Assembly: GCF_001641265.1 (NCBI RefSeq)
Contig: NW_020167536.1
Coordinates: forward strand, 62,001 to 126,000
DNA: 64,000 bases
Direction of reading: 5' to 3'
DNA from: Pseudogymnoascus destructans
Taxonomy: Eukaryota > Ascomycota > Leotiomycetes > Thelebolales > Thelebolaceae
How positions within the stretch are numbered: position 1 is the stretch's first letter; the number at the start of each line of letters is the position of its first letter. A model generated the notes under the pieces. The model saw only the letters and a list, made by a program, of their open reading frames with translations. It did no database searches and was not told the origin of the DNA. Below, piece by piece: positions 22,070 through 30,356 of the stretch. A program made the position numbers and the translations under genes.

Positions 22070-22507
22070 TGTTATGGCTATAGTAACATGATGTCATGGT
22101 TACAGGGCCAGGGCCTAGTAACGTGACGTGTGAGTCACATAACGTGATGTGTGAGTCACATAACGTGACGTGTGAGTCACAGTGGGAAGCGGGGTAGGCT
22201 GCCATGTGACGGGGCTAATGGATAGTTGCAGAAACTAGTGGATATTGGATAGTTGAGCTATCCACGAACTATCCTGAATATCTAGCTATCCGCCAACTAT
22301 CCAGATTACCCATGAGGCACGACGCCACTATATAAGTAGATAGTATTTCCTTAGATAGGAGCTTCGTGCTCAACTCAATACAGTATTTGTTATATACTAG
22401 TAACGTGTTACTTGAAGCCTTTATGTCCGATCCCCTGCCTCCTCTGATAAGTAAACCTTTACGCAAGAGAACCTCTGTGTCTTCTATCGTTAGAAGTCAG
22501 CGTTACA
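22070..22507 (+). repeat. Gypsy-1 5' LTR with U3 module type 1
   Basis: Begins TGTTATGGCTATAG and ends CAGCGTTACA. The U3 matches the solo LTR at 8384, with extra tandem copies of a unit around GTGACGTGTGAGTCACA. From GGCACGACGCCACTATATAA onward it matches the type-2 LTRs at 28567 and 62912 (for example TACAGTATTTGTTATATAC). Gag starts 47 bp after it. Confidence 0.88.
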
Positions 22508-22553
22508 CTTTGAGCACCACTTCTACGAGGCACTGGCTCATACACAAAGCAAC

Positions 22554-24521
22554 ATGTCTGTCGTCAGTTCGAAGGGGAAAACCCCCACCACGCCAACTTC
22601 GTCTCAGAGGTCTAAGCCTGAGAATGAAGAGATGCCCGACGCACCCACTGTCAACGAACTCAAGGAAACTCTACGCGTCAAGTTGCCCGACACTTACTCC
22701 GGCAACCGAAAGGAACTTGAGGTGTTTTTGCTACAGGTCGAACTGTACCAGCACTTCAATGAGGAGAAGTTTCCCACCCAGGAGAGCTATGCCCTGTGGA
22801 CTGCGTCCTACCTTAGGGGAGAAGCCCTGCGATGGGTCGAACCATTCCTCAAGGATTATTTCAAATATGAAAGTACCAATGGAAGCATGGCAACTACGCA
22901 GACTATGTTTGGCAGCTGGAAAGGATTCTGTAAGGAAATCCGACGCATGTTCGGAGACATCGATGAGATTAAGACCGTGGAAGACCATCTGTTTGCACTT
23001 AAGCAGACTGGCAGTGCCCTCACGTACTCCACAGAATTCCAGAGATATGGCAATCAGACAGGATGGGATGCCAGCGCACTCATCAGCCACTACCGACGTG
23101 GGCTGAAGAGCCATATACGTATGGAACTTGCCCGTTTGGAACAACAACCAATGGACATGGTAGCGCTAATCGAACATACGGTCCAAATCGACAATCGACT
23201 ATACGAATTCCAGAAGGAACGTCGGACCTATGACAAGCCCAAGAAAAGTTAGCCCTACCGGGGAAACGAGGGCAGACGACGGGATCAACACCCGCGAGAC
23301 AACCATTGGTCGGACCCAATGGAACTTGATGCCACGTTCAAACCTGGACGACCCCGTGACCCTAAGAAAGACAGACAATTCAAAGAACGACTCTGTTTTA
23401 ACTGCGACAAGCCAGGCCACATGGCCCGAGACTGCAGACAGCCAAAGAAAGGGAACGGCGGACGCAAAGTCGGCAAACAACTCAATGCTACCTGGCAAGG
23501 CCGGGGAAGTTACAACGCCTCAGGGACAGGACAGTTGAATGCAACGTTTGTGAGCAAACAGGACTGGGGAATAAACGGCGAAAGCACCCCAGAAGACGAG
23601 AGCTCAGACGAAGGGTCGGAGGCAGAATCGTTCACCGTCTCAGAACAGGGAACCTTCGACGAGCTCGCACCTACGGAACCAATGAGTCCACGGTGCAAGA
23701 GCGTAGTAAGACGCATGGCAAAACATGCCCACGCGAAGATTAGGGCCGAACGAGACAAGCCCAGCAGCCAGAGGAGAATCCCCACGCTTAAGGGCATCTA
23801 CGGGAACCTGTTACAGGGACTTCCGTTAGAGTGCAAGGTGGACGACTGCAAGGATGACCTCTGGAGATACTACGACCAACTAACGAATACCCGCAGGCTG
23901 CTTGGCACGTCCCCAGACGTAGCTAAGTTGGAAGCCCAAGAAGCGGAAGAACTGGAGAAGGATGTCGAGCATATGGCTAAACTGAAGAATATGAAAAGCG
24001 TCGAACTTTACTACCAGGACCGCAGGAGAGCCCTGCAGAAGTACGACGAGAAAGCCAGAGGTATGCTGCGACGGGAAAATGCGAGACCCACTCCACGCAT
24101 CGAAAGGAGAGCCATGGAGCAACTAGACACGTTCTCCACGCCTCCGAGGGAAGATAGTGCATGGGTGAGAGGACAGCGGGAACTATCAACGACAGACGCA
24201 ACAGAGAATGATCATCCCTGGCACGCGTATGTCTACTGGGAGTATTGCAGCGAAGATGACTGCAAGCTCCACTGGAAAAAGAAACACCAGAATCAGTTGT
24301 TTCCCCGATCCTCGCCCAGGATACACTTCAGAGACGCAGAGCAAGTTCACGCCCTCAGGCGAAGCCAGTCTGAAGGGGACTTGCCTATCAAAAGCGAACA
24401 GGTATATGAGAAATACCCACATCTGCTAGACGAAGCAGAAGAGCGAGGGAAACGATCTCCCCAAGGACCACCATTGGAAGCGGATGAATACTATCCTTCC
24501 TCGGACGAGTCAAAAAACTAG
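22554..24521 (+). pseudogene. Gypsy-1 gag with CCHC zinc knuckle and one in-frame amber stop
   Basis: ATG 22554 starts a retrotransposon Gag (MSVVSSKGKTP). The capsid-like part includes RGEALRWVEPFLKDYF and SHYRRGLKSHIRMEL. A TAG at 23250-23252 (KKS*PYRG) interrupts the same frame, which then continues to TAG 24519-24521 and contains the knuckle CFNCDKPGHMARDC (about 23395-23436). A CAG to TAG change would explain the stop. Without it the Gag would be 655 residues with an acidic C-terminal extension. The second copy at 63433 is over 95 percent identical over the shared part by eye. Confidence 0.85.
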
Positions 24522-24549
24522 GAGTCCTCGACGGTAGGCCACCGGCGAG
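24512..24549 (+). promoter_or_regulatory. Candidate -1 programmed ribosomal frameshift site, Gypsy-1 gag/pol
   Basis: Heptamer A_AAA_AAC (24512-24518) sits in the gag frame directly before TAG. Slipping back one base opens the protease frame (KKLGVLDG... to MIDSGATGNF). Eight bases later a stem can form: CTCG-A-CGG (24527-24534) with CCG-G-CGAG (24542-24549), loop of 7. An alternative larger stem is TAGGCC (24535-24540) with GGCCTA (24561-24566). Confidence 0.75.
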
Positions 24550-25024
24550 CGACACGAAGAGGCCTAGTACAGACCAGCTATGCGCCACGATGGGCAGCAT
24601 GCAACTATATGTGGTCGCTAAAATACAACAGCGACACCTCCGAGCAATGATTGACTCCGGAGCGACGGGCAACTTTAAATGAGCACTTCTCTGAATATGA
24701 TAACTTTTGGCTTTGCGATAGCTGGGCTCATAACCTGTTGAAGTGTATGATATCACTTGCAGCGGTAGTATAGGTCATCAAGTTTGGGAAATGGTCATGC
24801 TACACGGGCACAAGGAAACGATTCAGTTTGACATCGTGCACATGGACAACCATGCGTGCATCCTTGGTGTGCCATGGCTCAAGAAACACAACCCCCAGAT
24901 TGACTGGTGGAACGAGAAAGTTGTGATGAGCCAGTGCGCGTGTGAACAACGGACGGACACGCGACAACGGGAGAAACCCTCCCAGGGCCGGAAGGAGTTA
25001 TGGAGCAACCTCCGAGCTCGATGA
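24518..25024 (+). pseudogene. Gypsy-1 protease region, disrupted by Copia-derived filler DNA
   Basis: In the -1 frame the aspartic protease active site IDSGATGNF is present at about 24650-24676. It is followed by about 106 bp (24678-24784) that match the internal 3' end and LTR start of the Copia sequence at 57805-57912, bringing a stop. After it the pro frame resumes (VMLHGHKETIQFD, CILGVPWLKKHNPQIDW). A frameshift near 24940 then separates it from the RT frame. Confidence 0.75.
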
Positions 25025-28000
25025 CCTAGCCCAGGCATCCTCACCGATGAGTATACCGGTGGAGTACAAGGAATACGAGCAATTATTCCAGGAAGGCCCT
25101 AAGAACGAGGCGCTTCCTAAGCACCAACCATGGGATCACGAGATACCTTTGGAGAAAGACAAGAGTCCACCATTCGGACCAATATATCAGCTATCGGAAA
25201 AGGAGCTGAAGGTACTTAAGGAGTACATCGATGATAACCTAGCGAAAGGATTCATCAGACCATCCACATCACCAGCAGGAAGTCCGGTGCTTTTCGTACC
25301 AAAGAAAGACGGCTCCCTACGGTTATGTGTGGACTATCGAGCGTTGAACAACATCACAATCAAGGACAGGTATGCCCTGCCATTAATCAATGAACTACAC
25401 GATAGATTTCAAGGAGCAAAGATCTTCAGTAAGCTAGATCTGCGAGGAGCATACAACCTGATCCGAATCAAGGCTGGGGAAGAGTGGAAAACAGCATTCC
25501 GCACCCGCTATGGCCTATTCGAGTATCAAGTCATGCCCTTTGGGCTAACAAACGCACCCGCATCTATGCAACGACTGATGAATGATGCTTTGCACGAATA
25601 CTTAGACATCTTTACCATTGTCTACTTAGACGATGTCCTGGTGTATTCAGCAACCAAGGAGGAGCATGTCAAGCATGTCAAACTCGTCCTGAAGAAACTA
25701 AAGGAGTACAGCTTACTCCTCAAACCAGAGAAGTGCGAGTTCCATAAAAACCAAGTCGAATTCTTGGGTTACATTATTGGAACGCACGGCATCAAGATGG
25801 ACCAAGCAAAAGTAACGGCAGTGTTGGAATGGCCAACACCGACCATGGTCAAGGAAGTGCAAGCCTTCCTAGGCTTCGCCAACTTCTACCGAAGATTCAT
25901 CTCAGGATATTCCAAGGTAGCTCAACCACTCACGGAGCTTACCAGAAAGGATCTCAAATTCAAATGGACGGACAAGGCAGAGGCTGCTTTCCAGGAACTT
26001 AAGATGAAGTTCACGGAAGCACCTATCCTTGCTACATTTGACCCTGCAAAGAAGATCATCCTCGAAACGGACTCTTCTGACTTCGCAATTGGAGCATGTC
26101 TGAATCAACCAGACGAGAACGGTAAGTTCAAACCAATCGCGTACTACTCTAGGAAACTGTCACCCGCGGAACTCAATTACGACATCCACGACAAGGAGCT
26201 ACTGGCTATTGTCGTTGCCTTTGAGCAGTGGCGAGTATATCTTGAGGGACCCACCTACCCTGTGCAGGTATGGACGGATCACAAGAACCTCATATACTTC
26301 ACCACGACCAAGGTTTTAAACCGCAGACAAGTCCGCTGGGCAGAAACCCTCGCAGCCTACAACTTCACGATAACCTATCGCAAGGGCTCCGAGAATGCAA
26401 GAGCAGACGCTCTCAGCAGACGGACCGACTACGCCGGCCCAAAGGAAGAAAGACCTAGAGCAATTCTGAAGAAAACAGATGCAGGAATACAGTACAACGA
26501 GTTACTAGCGACGATCTCAGTCATCGAAGATACAGAACTCGAGGAAAGACTCAAGAAAGCTTACGCAACAGACAAATGCGCCAAGCGAGTCTTGTCCAAA
26601 GTCGAAGGCGACTTCACCATCGACGAACAAGGATTGATTCGATACAAAGGGTTAGTGTATGTCCCAAGTCAAATGAGACGCCCGCTGGTGCAAGAACAAC
26701 ACTCGTTACCAGCACACGGTCATCAGGGAGTAACACGAACCTTCGAACGAATCACCCGACACTACTACTTCCCAGGTATGAGGAAGCAGGTAGAGACAGT
26801 GGTAAGAGAGTGCGACATTTGCAGCAAGTCAAAATCCAATAGGCACCTGCCATACGGACAACTCAAGTCGACACCAGTACCAAAAGGAGCGTGGAAATCA
26901 ATAGCTTTGGACTTCGTCGTCAAGCTTCCACCCTCCAAGGACCCGTTAACAGGAATAGAATACGACTCTATCCTCGTCATCACGGAAAGACTCACGAAAT
27001 ATGGGAAGTTTATACCATATCTAGAAGCTAGCGACGCCGAGGCGCTCGCATATACCTTTATTCGAGTCATATTAGCCGATCATGGGATGCCAGAAGAAAT
27101 CATCTCAGATAGAGACAAGCTCTTTACTTCGAAATTCTGGAAATCATTGATGGCGCTACTGGGAACAAATCATAAGCTATCAACAGCTTTTCATCCCCAG
27201 ACAGATGGCCAAACAGAAAGATTAAATCAGACCCTTGAACAGTACCTGCGAAGCTATGTCAATCATCAACAGGATAACTGGGTTCAGATCTTACCCATCG
27301 CACAGTTTGCATATAACAGCGCGATGACAGAAGCAACGAAAGTCTCACCGTTCTTTGCCAATTACGGCTACCAGCCAGAAGCATATAGGCAACCAAGACC
27401 GGATGAATCACGAGCTGAACAAGCCCTGATCGTGGTGGAACAACTGAAATTGTTCCACGAACAACTTGCGACGGACATCCAATTCTTAAATGAACGATCC
27501 GCTGCATACGCAAACAAGAAGCGCAGTATGGAACCTGCCTTCAAGGAGGGGGATAAAGTATACCTACTCCGGAAACATATCAAAACGAAACGACCAAGCA
27601 CAAAGTTGGACTTCAAGAAATTGGGACCATTCAAAATATTGAACAAAGTCAGCTCAGTTAATTACAGACTGCAGCTACCCAAGAAGTCTAGACTACACCC
27701 AGTATTTTATGTCTCACTACTGGAACCAGCAAGAGGAAATACCCCAATTGCGACCGACACCGAACTCCAACCCGAGAATGAGATAATCGAATATGAGGTC
27801 GAAGCGATCCTAGACAGAAGGTTAGTAGGACGTCGAGAAGAGTTTTTGATAAAATGGGAAAATTACGAACCTACGGATAATTCGTGGGAACCAACAAGGA
27901 ACATCAGCAAAGAACTGCTGGAGGAATATCGACGCCGCCATCCGCCAGCCATTGATCCCAAGATGCAGGGGAGTAGGCCAGTGGATCGGAGGAAGCGGGG

Positions 28001-28031
28001 GTCCCGGTCACAGATGAGGAGGCAGCGCTAA
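24942..28031 (+). CDS. Gypsy-1 pol: reverse transcriptase - RNase H - integrase - chromodomain
   Basis: An open frame of 1029 codons, ending at 28031. RT: LRLCVDYRALNNITIKDRYA, SKLDLRGAYN and the catalytic IVYLDDVLVYS (about 25616-25648). RNase H: ETDSSDFAIGACL and YYSRKLSPAELNYDIHDKE. Integrase: HHCC zinc site HSLPAHGHQG...CDICSKSK (about 26700-26830) and DDE residues in SIALDFVV, ISDRDKLFTS and HPQTDGQTERLNQTLE. C-terminal chromodomain: YEVEAILDRRLVGRREEFL (about 27790-27930), which in relatives directs integration to methylated-histone chromatin. The frame itself is undamaged; only its connection to gag-pro is broken. The first reliable residues are near MSIPVEYKEYEQLF. Confidence 0.92.
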   Translation: MNNGRTRDNGRNPPRAGRSYGATSELDDLAQASSPMSIPVEYKEYEQLFQEGPKNEALPKHQPWDHEIPLEKDKSPPFGPIYQLSEKELKVLKEYIDDNLAKGFIRPSTSPAGSPVLFVPKKDGSLRLCVDYRALNNITIKDRYALPLINELHDRFQGAKIFSKLDLRGAYNLIRIKAGEEWKTAFRTRYGLFEYQVMPFGLTNAPASMQRLMNDALHEYLDIFTIVYLDDVLVYSATKEEHVKHVKLVLKKLKEYSLLLKPEKCEFHKNQVEFLGYIIGTHGIKMDQAKVTAVLEWPTPTMVKEVQAFLGFANFYRRFISGYSKVAQPLTELTRKDLKFKWTDKAEAAFQELKMKFTEAPILATFDPAKKIILETDSSDFAIGACLNQPDENGKFKPIAYYSRKLSPAELNYDIHDKELLAIVVAFEQWRVYLEGPTYPVQVWTDHKNLIYFTTTKVLNRRQVRWAETLAAYNFTITYRKGSENARADALSRRTDYAGPKEERPRAILKKTDAGIQYNELLATISVIEDTELEERLKKAYATDKCAKRVLSKVEGDFTIDEQGLIRYKGLVYVPSQMRRPLVQEQHSLPAHGHQGVTRTFERITRHYYFPGMRKQVETVVRECDICSKSKSNRHLPYGQLKSTPVPKGAWKSIALDFVVKLPPSKDPLTGIEYDSILVITERLTKYGKFIPYLEASDAEALAYTFIRVILADHGMPEEIISDRDKLFTSKFWKSLMALLGTNHKLSTAFHPQTDGQTERLNQTLEQYLRSYVNHQQDNWVQILPIAQFAYNSAMTEATKVSPFFANYGYQPEAYRQPRPDESRAEQALIVVEQLKLFHEQLATDIQFLNERSAAYANKKRSMEPAFKEGDKVYLLRKHIKTKRPSTKLDFKKLGPFKILNKVSSVNYRLQLPKKSRLHPVFYVSLLEPARGNTPIATDTELQPENEIIEYEVEAILDRRLVGRREEFLIKWENYEPTDNSWEPTRNISKELLEEYRRRHPPAIDPKMQGSRPVDRRKRGSRSQMRRQR

Positions 28032-28518
28032 CTGCCTGTTCCTCGGCCTCAACAGCGTCACGCTTCTCAGCAGCCACACGTTCGGCCTCCTCTGCCGCAT
28101 CAAGCTCGTCGAGGGTTTTCAAACCTCGCCGGAGCATATCTTTACCACGGGTTCGGATGAGGCGTTTCTGCTTCCGCAGACGAAGTAACTTCGAAAGGGT
28201 TTCTTCCTCTTCGCGATCCAGGCGATCCTCCTCCCGTTCGAGCTTCACCCAGTCGGGATGCTCAGGACCCATACAGTCACACTTTTCTTTCAAGTTGTGA
28301 CTAACACACTCGGCGCACCGCCGTGAATCATTTGGAGACGACACGCAAGTAACGTTTCGCCTCACGCAGTTCGAGCAACAAACCATTTCGGGTAGTTCGT
28401 ATCCGTGGTTCTTTATTCTACGGACAAGATCGTTGCGTTCCTGGAGTTTGCGGGCAGTGTCAGTAGGCATGTTGCATGTTGAAGGACTCGCTGAGGAGCA
28501 GCAGAGTCCCGGGGGCAT
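27904..28518 (-). CDS. Antisense ORF of Gypsy-1: Zn2Cys6-like cysteine cluster plus coiled coil
   Basis: An antisense ORF of 204 codons fills the space between pol and the 3' LTR, starting 49 bp from the LTR and overlapping the 3' end of pol tail to tail by 128 bp. Residues 48-80 contain C-x2-C-x6-C-x9-C-x2-C-x8-C (starting CSNCVRRNVTC), which fits the fungal Zn2Cys6 spacing. Residues about 88-162 are rich in Glu, Arg, Leu and Lys and look like a coiled coil (LEREEDRLDREEEETLSKLL). The tail is Ser/Ala/Pro-rich. A second ATG at residue 17 (28470-28468) is an equally good start. Function is unknown; the layout recalls a DNA-binding dimer, but a structural or Gag-related zinc-binding role cannot be excluded. 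Expression is not shown. Confidence 0.65.
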   Translation of the reverse strand: MPPGLCCSSASPSTCNMPTDTARKLQERNDLVRRIKNHGYELPEMVCCSNCVRRNVTCVSSPNDSRRCAECVSHNLKEKCDCMGPEHPDWVKLEREEDRLDREEEETLSKLLRLRKQKRLIRTRGKDMLRRGLKTLDELDAAEEAERVAAEKRDAVEAEEQAVSAASSSVTGTPASSDPLAYSPASWDQWLADGGVDIPPAVLC

Positions 28519-28566
28519 GGACGTACTTATAGGATTCGAGACGAATGCCCAGGGGAAGGGAGCGAG

Positions 28567-29127
28567 TGTTACGACGGAACAAGAAGGCTGGCCAACTACA
28601 GGACAGGAAGGAGGGAGGTCGCATGAGACCGGCCCTGGTACCTGGAGGGGCAGCGGGGAATAGTAGTTCCGAAAGTATCACGTGACGGACTCGCAGGATG
28701 ATGAGAAGAGTCCTAAGAGTCCAGGACTCCGAGGACTCGAGTGAGTTCCCAGGAGTCCACTAGGCACGTGACAGACTTGCAGGATGATGAGAAGAGTCCT
28801 AAGAGTCCAGGACTCCGAGGACTCGAGTGAGTTCCCAGGAGTCCACTAGGCACGTGACAGACTTGCAGGATGATGAGAAGAGTCCTAAGAGTCCAGGACT
28901 CCGAGGACTCGAGTGAGTTCCCAAGAGTCCACTAGGCACGACGCCACTATATAAGTAGATAGTTAGTTCTTAGATAGGAGCTTCGTGCTCAACTCAATAC
29001 AGTATTTGTTATATACTAGTAACGTGTTACTTGAAGCCTTTGTGTCTGATCCCCTGCCTCCTCTGATAAGTAAACCTTTACGCAAGAGAACCTCTGTGCC
29101 TTCTATCGTTTAGAAGTCAGCGTTACA
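28567..29127 (+). repeat. Gypsy-1 3' LTR with U3 module type 2 and three 86-bp tandem units
   Basis: Preceded by a purine-rich tract (AGGGGAAGGGAGCGAG). Begins TGTTACGACGG and ends AGCGTTACA. U3 contains three tandem copies of an 86-bp unit with CACGTGAC at its boundary (about 28679-28936). Core CCACTATATAAGTAGATAG follows. U3 is unrelated to that of the 5' LTR. Confidence 0.9.
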
Positions 29128-29341
29128 AGCACTTGCTAAAAACCCAGAACATCACCAAAAAACCAAGCATATCCGAATCAAGTATCACTTCACAAGAGAT
29201 GCGATTAAAAACGGAGAGGTTACTGTATCCCATATACCAACAAACCAGGAGGTTGCTGACATTCTAACTAAAGTGCTACCTTTCATCAAATTTATCACTT
29301 TTCGCCATGACCTAGGAATCCGAAACGACAAATTCGCCTAA
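29128..29341 (+). pseudogene. 3' end of a Copia RNase H gene
   Basis: Reads ALAKNPEHHQKTKHIRIKYH, then HFTRDAIKNGEVTVSHIP and QEVADILTKVLPF up to TAA 29339-29341. This is the standard end of Copia pol. It abuts the Gypsy-1 3' LTR directly, so the rest of this Copia copy was lost or lies on the other side of the recombined Gypsy-1. Confidence 0.85.
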
Positions 29342-30013
29342 CAACCACTAAACGACGGAAAAGAAAGGGAACATCCAAGTGAAGGGCCTCGCGGAAAGAA
29401 AGCAAAGGGCCCTATCCTAAGTGGGAGCTGACACCGAGCGAAAAGTCGCACATCCTAAATGAAAGCTACGAGAAAGAAACGAAAAAGGGAGGGGTAAAAA
29501 GGGGCACCCTACAAGAACTCATGACGCTACCAACCACGAACTACAGAAAGGATTACAGGCTACAGATACAGAAAGGTTACTATTACGACACCGATGTAGG
29601 GTTAGAGTGGGAGTGTTGAAAACAGCCCTGGGGCTTTGGCACTAGAACGCCAGCTTCACCGGCGATCACTAAACTGCTCCCCTGACATCGGTCAAGGTTT
29701 GCACCCGTTCCTGAAGTTGGCGCTAGGCTACTTACTAACTGTAACTAGATCCAACCCCGCAGCTGGTGTGGTGGATGGTGCTGGCCGAGGATAAAGTCGA
29801 ATCCATCTATTGTAAAGCGTAGCCCTAAGGGTCTCACGGGAGTCCAGGGAACCAGGTCAGGGGGCAGGAAAGGATCGTATTGCTGTAGGGATTGGTCTCA
29901 AGAACAGCGAGGAGATCTAGAATTATAGTAACCTTGCTCGCTCACCTTCAATATCAATTTTCTCACCACATCCACGACCAATACTTAGGGCAGTAACTTC
30001 TTTCCTCGTTTGC
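29342..30013 (+). mobile_element. Copia 3' untranslated part and 3' LTR start (from 29614)
   Basis: A purine tract (GAGTGGGAG, 29605-29613) precedes TGTTGAAAACAGCC at 29614, the likely start of the 3' LTR. Its first ~80 bp recur at about 21630. The LTR end was not determined; the sequence up to about 30000 has no gene. Bases 30014-30356 are pyrimidine-rich and probably the ArfGAP 3' UTR and flank. Confidence 0.45.
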
Positions 30014-30356
30014 CTAGTTGAATAATGCCATACTATGCCACCATAAGATACCCTCGCGCAGAAAGATGTATTCCCCCTTCCCCCTAGAATCAGCTATTAT
30101 ATATCCTCCCCATTGCGCCGCCAACCCCCCCATTCCCATACCTTCTATCCGTACAACCCAGACATCTACTATGCGTCTATCCAACACCCTCTTAGAAAAA
30201 ATAACCCGTCCCTCCCACAAACGCCAACCTCCACAACACGAAAACAATCCTGGTACTCCCAAATCAACATTAAATCCCACCACTCCACCCCCCCAACCCA
30301 CCCCAACTCCATCTCCTCTCCCCCCATCCACCTTCCCCACCCCCAGACCCCTCGCG

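Larger units (their letters stand above)
22070..29127 (+). mobile_element. Gypsy-1: chromodomain Ty3/Gypsy retrotransposon with mismatched LTRs and an antisense ORF
   Basis: The 5' LTR is 22070-22507 and the 3' LTR 28567-29127. Internal order is gag, protease remnant, RT, RNase H, integrase, chromodomain, then an antisense ORF. Integrase after RNase H places it in Ty3/Gypsy; the C-terminal chromodomain marks a chromovirus. The LTRs share core promoter, R and U5 but have unrelated U3 regions, and the 5-bp flanks differ (AGAAG before, AGCAC after). So this is probably a recombinant of two insertions. It is inactive as sequenced because of a gag stop and a disrupted protease. Confidence 0.9.

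Noticed and set aside
24743..24782. A new pol start (MYDITCSGS) in Gypsy-1.
   Set aside because: These residues come from Copia filler DNA and recur in a shadow frame at 57569-57847; they are not part of the Gypsy protein.
28679..28936. CRISPR-like array.
   Set aside because: Contiguous 86-bp tandem units without variable spacers, inside an LTR of a fungal element.
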